Of a DNA stretch of 64,000 nucleotides, positions 59,882 to 64,000 are shown one piece after another (position 1 is the stretch's first letter; the number at the start of each line of letters is the position of its first letter). A program made the translations under genes and the position numbers. The stretch comes from Rubricoccus sp963708165. Its GTDB lineage: Bacteria; Bacteroidota; Rhodothermia; Rhodothermales; Rubricoccaceae. The stretch lies in NCBI GenBank assembly GCA_963708165.1, contig OY970187.1:3658001-3722000 (forward strand), written 5' to 3'. The notes beneath the pieces were generated by a model. It worked only from the letters and a program-made list of their open reading frames with translations. It did not search any database and was not told the origin of the DNA.

Positions 59882-59896
59882 ATGCCTCTGGCGTAG
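59867..59896. repeat. Tandem 2 x 15 bp duplication across a stop codon
   Basis: ATGCCTCTGGCGTAG occurs at 59867-59881 (coding Met-Pro-Leu-Ala-stop of the ABC exporter) and again at 59882-59896 in the spacer. The unit is centred on the iterated 10-mer. Confidence 0.95.
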
Positions 59897-60059
59897 AGCC
59901 GTGCCTCTGCTGTGAAGCCTCTGGCGCCGAACCGAGGTGTACCGCGACAGCCGCGGCCGAGTGAAACGCGCGTCTGGACTGACGCCAGAGGCCTCTGGCG
60001 GTGAACCGCGGCGAAGCCGCCCGGTTGTAGACATCCCTTCCGCCTCTCCCCTGCCCTAC

Positions 60060-60473
60060 ATGAGCGACCGCCAGACCAACCTCGACCAGCAAGAGCGATG
60101 GGGCGCAGCCGTCACCTCCGGCAACCTCGACGCCCTCGACAGCATCCTCGCCGACAACTTTGTGGATCACGATTCCGGCGACTATCCCGGCACACGCGAC
60201 GGCGTCAAAGCGTTTTTCCGCGACTTCCGCACCGCGTTTCCTGACCTCGATCTCAAAATCGAGCAGATGCACGCGACGGACGAATGGGTAACCTTTCGCT
60301 ACACCGCGACAGGTACACACAGCGGCCCTTTCAAAGGCCACGCACCGACTGGCAAGACGTTTTCCGCCCCCGCCATCCAGATGGGCCGGTGGGAACACGG
60401 CAAGTGCGTCGAGCGCTGGGGCGTGACCAACGAAGCCGCCATCCTTTCCGATCTCGGGCTCCTGTCCGACTAA
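60060..60473 (+). CDS. SnoaL-like ester cyclase-family protein
   Basis: 137 residues from ATG 60060 (leader tccgcctctcccctgccctac). SnoaL/NTF2-like fold: RWGAAVTSGNLDALDSILADNFVDHDSGDYPGTRDGVKAFFRDFRTAFPDLDLKIEQM and GTHSGPFKGHAPTGKTFSAPAIQMGRWEHGKCVERWGVTNEAAILSDLGLL, with the family His/Asp residues. These proteins act on small organic substrates; the real reaction is unknown. Lies just before the cyclophilin gene, possibly in one transcript. Confidence 0.9.
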   Translation: MSDRQTNLDQQERWGAAVTSGNLDALDSILADNFVDHDSGDYPGTRDGVKAFFRDFRTAFPDLDLKIEQMHATDEWVTFRYTATGTHSGPFKGHAPTGKTFSAPAIQMGRWEHGKCVERWGVTNEAAILSDLGLLSD

Positions 60474-60526
60474 TCCCTCCCGGCGCTCCTCTGGCGCCAG
60501 AGGCCATACACAACACCACCCCACCC

Positions 60527-61006
60527 ATGAAGAAGTACAGCTCCGCCCCTGACATGCAGATCGACGCCAGCAAGAGCTACGGCGCGACGATCACCACAAA
60601 CAAAGGCGACATCACGGTCTCGCTGGACGCCACCAACGCGCCCAAAACCGTCAACAACTTCGTCTTCCTCGCCAAGGACGGCTTTTACGATGGTGTCTCG
60701 TTCCACCGCGTGATCCCCAATTTCATGGCGCAGGGCGGCGACCCGACCGGCACCGGCTCCGGCGGCCCTGGCTACAAGTTCGAGGACGAAACCAGCGGCA
60801 ACCCCAACCGCCACGAGCGCGGCGTGCTCTCGATGGCGAACGCCGGCCCGAACACCAACGGCAGCCAGTTCTTTATCACGTTCCAGCCGCAGCCGCACCT
60901 GGACGGCAAGCACACCGTCTTCGGCCGCGTGACCGACGGCATGGACGTGGTCGACAGCCTCAAGGGCGGCGACACGATGACGAGCGTAACCGTAAACGAG
61001 GGCTAA
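60527..61006 (+). CDS. Cyclophilin-type peptidyl-prolyl cis-trans isomerase
   Basis: 159 residues from ATG 60527 (leader aacaccaccccaccc). TTNKGDITVSLDATNAPKTVNNFVFLAKDGFYDGVSFHRVIPNFMAQGGDPTGTGSGGPGYKFEDET with the active-site Arg/Phe/Gln (FHRVIPNFMAQGGD), MANAGPNTNGSQFFIT and HLDGKHTVFGRV. Cytoplasmic, no signal. Ends convergent with the AI-2E transporter gene, sharing its last bases (stop codons overlap by 4 bp). Confidence 0.96.
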   Translation: MKKYSSAPDMQIDASKSYGATITTNKGDITVSLDATNAPKTVNNFVFLAKDGFYDGVSFHRVIPNFMAQGGDPTGTGSGGPGYKFEDETSGNPNRHERGVLSMANAGPNTNGSQFFITFQPQPHLDGKHTVFGRVTDGMDVVDSLKGGDTMTSVTVNEG

Positions 61007-62250
61007 GCCCCCGCGCGGCTCCCGCCTCTGTCCGCCTCCGGCTCTCCCGCCAGAGGCGGATTTTTTATGCCCCGTCCGGACGTGGCCTCTGGCGCCGCGG
61101 CGCGGAGGTCCGGCGGTTGAGGCTCCGCCAGTGGCACTGGCTCATGCGGCACGAGGACAGAGCCCTCGCCAGAGGCCCCCGCGAGGGCGAGCGGTGTGGC
61201 GGTGTCCATCGGCCCAAACTCCTCGGTAAAGATCTCCCACACGGTCAGGAACAGCCCCGCGATGATGGGGCCGATTACGATGCCCGCGATGCCGAATGTG
61301 GCGAGCCCCGCGAGCGTAGAGAGCAGGATCATGTAGTCCGGCATGCCCGCATCGCGCCCCACGAGGATGGGCCGCAGCGCATTGTCCACAGTCCCAATCA
61401 CGCCCAGCCCGATGCCGACGATGATGAGCGCCTTGATCCATGCGCCGGTCGCGAGCAGGTAGATCACGGCGGGAAGCCAGACGAGCGCCGTGCCCACGGC
61501 CGGAATCAGCGCGCAGATCGCCATGATGGCGCCCCACAAAACCGGCGCGCCCAACCCGACGATCCAGAAGCCGATGCCCCCGATGATGCCCTGAACTGCG
61601 GCCACAATGAACGAGCCCTTGACTGTGGCGCGCGTCACGGCGGCAAAGCGCGAAAAGAGGCGCCTCTCGCGAGGGTCCCCCAACGGAAGCGCGCGCACGA
61701 GCGTGTTGACGAGCGTATCGCCGTCGCGGAGGAAAAAGAACAGGAGGTAGAGCGTCACCGCTAGAAGCAGGATGAACTGCGCCGTCTGCTGCCCCACACT
61801 CACTACGCTCGACGCCACAAACTGGCTCGCGCTGAGCGCCGTGGTCGAGATGCGCTCGCGGATGCCGTCGAGGTCTACGCCCCAGTCTTCGGCAAAGCGC
61901 GTGGCGCGTGGCAGGAGGCTTTCCGCCTGCTCCAGAATCGCCGTCAGGTCAATGGCGCCGGTCGTTACGCCGGTGTAGACCGACATGGCCTCGCCGGTCA
62001 CGGCGGCGCCCAGTCCCGCCAGAGGCGCGATCACGAGCAGCAAAATCAGTAGCAGCGTGAGCAGCGACGCGAGCGTGCCCTGGCCGGGCAGCCTCTGACG
62101 GAGCCAGCGAAACGGTGCCGAAAACAGAATCGCGAGGACGGCCGCCCAGAAGATGGTCTGGATGTAGCCGCCGAGCAGCCATGCGAACGCCACCGTGACG
62201 AGCACGACGAGGCCGAGAAAGGTGCGGTTTTCGAGGGTCTTGGTTTCCAT
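61003..62250 (-). CDS. AI-2E family transporter (UPF0118)
   Basis: 415 residues, about eight transmembrane helices. VTVAFAWLLGGYIQTIFWAAVLAILFSAPFRWL at the start, periplasmic/cytoplasmic middle region with GIRERISTTALSASQF, then FLRDGDTLVNTLVRALPLGDPRERRLFSRF (family motif), PVLWGAIMAICALIPAVGTALVWLPA and VIGTVDNALRPILVGRD. Members export AI-2, other small molecules or ions (Na+/H+ in some). The C-terminal ~55 residues are low-complexity and motif-rich. Confidence 0.92.
   Translation of the reverse strand: METKTLENRTFLGLVVLVTVAFAWLLGGYIQTIFWAAVLAILFSAPFRWLRQRLPGQGTLASLLTLLLILLLVIAPLAGLGAAVTGEAMSVYTGVTTGAIDLTAILEQAESLLPRATRFAEDWGVDLDGIRERISTTALSASQFVASSVVSVGQQTAQFILLLAVTLYLLFFFLRDGDTLVNTLVRALPLGDPRERRLFSRFAAVTRATVKGSFIVAAVQGIIGGIGFWIVGLGAPVLWGAIMAICALIPAVGTALVWLPAVIYLLATGAWIKALIIVGIGLGVIGTVDNALRPILVGRDAGMPDYMILLSTLAGLATFGIAGIVIGPIIAGLFLTVWEIFTEEFGPMDTATPLALAGASGEGSVLVPHEPVPLAEPQPPDLRAAAPEATSGRGIKNPPLAGEPEADRGGSRAGA
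61022..61066 (+). terminator. Intrinsic terminator of the cyclophilin gene, built from the iterated motif
   Basis: CCGCCTCTG (61022-61030) pairs with CAGAGGCGG (61051-61059), followed by ATTTTTT. The right arm is the iterated 10-mer CGCCAGAGGC (61049-61058). It lies inside the 3' coding end of the convergent AI-2E transporter gene. Confidence 0.72.
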
Positions 62251-62321
62251 AGCCAGGGGGAGCGCCGCAAGATCGCCCCGCTACGGTCTCTCACGCGCAG
62301 GGTTACTACCGGTCTCGGCAC

Positions 62322-62352
62322 AAAAAAGGCCCGAGGCGATGTGCCCCGAGCC
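62322..62352 (-). terminator. Intrinsic terminator of the LVIVD-type gene
   Basis: On the minus strand GGCTCGGGGC, loop, GCCTCGGGCC (10-bp stem with two G-U wobbles) followed by TTTTTTG. It lies 26-56 bp after the stop of the gene at 62378-63493. Confidence 0.75.
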
Positions 62353-62377
62353 TCTTGGTCTGTCGCCAGAGGCGGGC

Positions 62378-63493
62378 TTAGCTGTCGGCCGACATCGGGT
62401 TCCACTTGAGCACGGTCAGCGTGCCTTCCAAGTCGCTCACGAAGAGGTGGCCGCTGGCGGTGGGCAGCGAGGTGCCCCAGTTGCCGTAAAACGCCGCGTC
62501 GTCGTTCTCGGGGTGCGTGTCGTAGCGCGCCACCTCGACGGGGTTGGTGAGGTCGCGGATGTCGACCACGCTCACGCCAGAGGCGTAGTGCGAGACAAAG
62601 GCATAGTCGCCTTGGATGTGCACGTTGTGCGCCAGGTCGCTCGCGCCGATCCAGTTGCCGACGAGCTCGGGGTTGGAGAGGTCGGAGAGGTCCCAGACCT
62701 TGACGGTCTTGCTGGCCGTCTCCTCGGTCGTCATCACGTGGCGGCCGTCATCGGTGGGCCACACGTTGTGGACGTAGCCGGGATCGGGGAAGACGGCCTC
62801 GCCCATGGCGACGGGGTTGGCCTTGTCGGTCATGTTCCAGACCGAGATCTTGGGCGAGCGGCCTTCGGCGATCCAGAGCGTGTCGCCTCTGGCGAAGACG
62901 TCGTGTGAGTCCGTCACGTCCACGTGCCCGACCTCGACCGGCATCATCGGGTTGGCGAGGTCGAGCGCAACGATCTGGTTGGCGTCGGAGTTGAGGACGT
63001 ACGCGTGGCCGGTCACGGTGTCGATGGAGAGGTTGTGGGACGAGACCAGGCGGTCGTTCTCGCCCTTGATCACGGCGACCTCTTTGGCGGAGTGCGGCAG
63101 GCTGCGCAGATCGATGATCTGCAAGCCTTCACTGCGTCCGCGAGCTTCGCTCGTGACGTACGCGAACGAACCGTATGTCTTGATGTCGCGCCAGTAGAAC
63201 GGAGCGTCCTCGGTCGGACCGTCGATCTGCGCGATGATCTCCAGCGACGGCACGGCGACAATCGCGATGCCTTCCAGGTTGCCCATCATCGCGTACTCGC
63301 GGCCGTCGGGCGCGGTGTACGCCCACACGTCCGACCCGCCGACGATGTTGGGCACGCCCGCGTTGGGGTTCTCCGCCGCGCCTGGGCGCGGCTTGGACGG
63401 CAACTCGATGGTGCCGATGAGTTCGAGCGATTGCGCCAGAGGCGCGCTGGCCATCGCGCAGACGAGCGCGGCGAGGAGGAAAAGACGAGACAT
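62378..63493 (-). CDS. LVIVD-repeat / choice-of-anchor-B-type secreted beta-propeller protein
   Basis: 371 residues; signal peptide MSRLFLLAALVCAMASAPLAQ. Repeating blades carrying (L/I)-x-(I/V)-x-D-(L/I)-x-(D/N)-P: LQIIDLRSLPHSAKEVAVIKG, NQIVALDLANPMMPVEVGHVD, SPKISVWNMTDKANPVAMGE, VKVWDLSDLSNPELVGNW and VSVVDIRDLTNPVEVARYDTHPEND. The pattern HNLSID, SHDVFARGDTLWIAEG, YVHNVWPTDDGRHVMTTEE, AHNVHIQGDYAFVSHY is typical of choice-of-anchor B proteins. Extracellular or outer-membrane associated; no C-terminal sorting tag is visible. The open frame begins further upstream (63538) without signal character. Confidence 0.9.
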   Translation of the reverse strand: MSRLFLLAALVCAMASAPLAQSLELIGTIELPSKPRPGAAENPNAGVPNIVGGSDVWAYTAPDGREYAMMGNLEGIAIVAVPSLEIIAQIDGPTEDAPFYWRDIKTYGSFAYVTSEARGRSEGLQIIDLRSLPHSAKEVAVIKGENDRLVSSHNLSIDTVTGHAYVLNSDANQIVALDLANPMMPVEVGHVDVTDSHDVFARGDTLWIAEGRSPKISVWNMTDKANPVAMGEAVFPDPGYVHNVWPTDDGRHVMTTEETASKTVKVWDLSDLSNPELVGNWIGASDLAHNVHIQGDYAFVSHYASGVSVVDIRDLTNPVEVARYDTHPENDDAAFYGNWGTSLPTASGHLFVSDLEGTLTVLKWNPMSADS

Positions 63494-63735
63494 AAGAAGG
63501 TGGAGTGCGGGCCTCAAAGTAGGGCGCGGCGCGCGCACCCGCCTCTGGCGGGCTGGAGTCCCAGCCTACAATCTGGCCTACACAGCCGTGCGGCTGCTGG
63601 CCTCTGGCGCCAGAGGCCGTCACACGTCCGCCCCGCGATCTTTGCTTTGGCTCCACATGCGCCCGTTGCAACGCCCTCTGGCCGGGGTCTACCTTTGCGC
63701 TCTGCCTTCCGGGACGCCCAATGGTCCTCATGACT

Positions 63736-63809
63736 GGCTCCGTAGCTCAGTTGGTTAGAGCAGCTGGCTTTTAACCAGCGGGTCGAAGGTTCGAGTCCTT
63801 CCGGAGTCA
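63736..63809 (+). tRNA. tRNA-Lys (anticodon TTT)
   Basis: GGCTCCG pairs with CGGAGTC (one G-U), D-arm GCTCAGTTGGTTAGAGC, anticodon stem GCTGG/CCAGC with loop CTTTTAA (anticodon TTT), T-arm with GGTTCGAGTCC. 74 nt, discriminator A63809; the CCA end is not encoded. Confidence 0.97.
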
Positions 63810-63897
63810 CCCTCGCCCTGCTTCGTCAGAGGCCGGCCTCAGAGAGCTTCGGCTCCGCCAGGGCCACCGTTCTTTTCTAGCGCTCACGCGCGCCCTT

Positions 63898-63981
63898 GCC
63901 CGGGTGGTGAAATTGGTAGACACGCACGCTTGAGGGGCGTGTGGAGTAAAATCCGTGCTGGTTCGAGTCCAGTCCCGGGCA
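63898..63981 (+). tRNA. tRNA-Leu (anticodon GAG)
   Basis: GCCCGGG pairs with CCCGGGC, anticodon stem CACGC/GCGTG with loop TTGAGGG (anticodon GAG, reads CUC/CUU), long variable arm TGGAGTAAAATCCGTGC region as in class II tRNAs, T-arm GGTTCGAGTCC. 84 nt, discriminator A63981. This is one of the tRNAs whose G37 is normally methylated by TrmD. Confidence 0.96.
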
Positions 63982-64000
63982 CCCTGAGCCGCCTTCCGAC

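Overview
ORGANISM. High-GC bacterial chromosome (about two thirds G+C; lower over roughly 2.2-15 kb). The gene set suggests a Rhodothermota/Bacteroidota-grade bacterium (Salinibacter/Rubricoccus-like): a one-polypeptide CrtYc-CrtYd lycopene cyclase beside a CrtO-type ketolase, a long PurC, stand-alone PurS, and start codons preceded by C/T-rich leaders instead of Shine-Dalgarno motifs. This placement is inference; no 16S gene is present.

MAIN OBSERVATION. The window is saturated with one 10-mer, GCCTCTGGCG / CGCCAGAGGC. By hand I count about 280 exact copies, one per ~230 bp, on both strands, in all six reading frames, in spacers and twice inside the RNase P RNA gene. My rough composition expectation is below one copy. 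About 30 are fused into 18-bp perfect palindromes of two types (GCCTCTGGCGCCAGAGGC and CGCCAGAGGCCTCTGGCG). Several of these abut stop codons exactly, and between two convergent gene pairs a palindrome fills the whole spacer. The groES-groEL genes are almost free of it. It behaves like cyanobacterial HIP1 or a DNA uptake sequence, but I know of no description of this sequence. A second, rarer 10-mer (GCAATAACGG, 7 exact copies) occurs only between 3 and 25 kb.

LAYOUT. 0-4 kb: LolC/E-like permease (cut by the window edge), peroxiredoxin, Pta, nitrilase-family amidase. 4-8.5 kb: purC-lacI-ThiD-like kinase on the minus strand, divergent from a sugar-ABC ATPase, with a LacI-type operator between. 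8.6-13.1 kb: dif-like site, Xer-type recombinase, CrtO, lycopene cyclase, MoeB-rhodanese. 13.1-17.3 kb: envelope glycosylation cluster (GT87-methyltransferase fusion, HATPase, GT2, GT4). 17.4-18.3 kb: RES/Xre toxin-antitoxin. 18.5-24.7 kb: M24 peptidase, guaB, rluB, scpB, scpA, epimerase. 24.8-32.9 kb: LD-carboxypeptidase, ClpS, PurS, PssA, a UvrA-like ATPase, small proteins, M28 peptidase. 32.9-37.6 kb: class-V aminotransferase, PF10127-like nucleotidyltransferase, macrodomain protein, membrane protein. 37.7-43.5 kb: pyrC, lipoprotein, cinA, pyrE, eno. 43.6-50.6 kb: rnpB, secG, Nudix hydrolase, Omp85 protein, mutY, membrane proteins. 50.9-53 kb: CIRCE-groES-groEL. 53.1-55.6 kb: lipoprotein, a HicAB cassette bracketed by an 82-bp duplication, cystathionine beta-synthase. 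55.8-64 kb: hybrid histidine kinase, RlpA, ABC exporter, cyclase-like protein, cyclophilin, AI-2E transporter, LVIVD-type protein, tRNA-Lys(TTT), tRNA-Leu(GAG).

GENE INTEGRITY. Four genes (scpB, scpA, the UvrA-like gene, a DUF2085-like gene) are each broken by one extra nucleotide, all of the same sign, all at a Pro CCC or Leu CUU/CUC codon in frame 0. Either these are sequence errors or this organism tolerates or programs +1 frameshifting.
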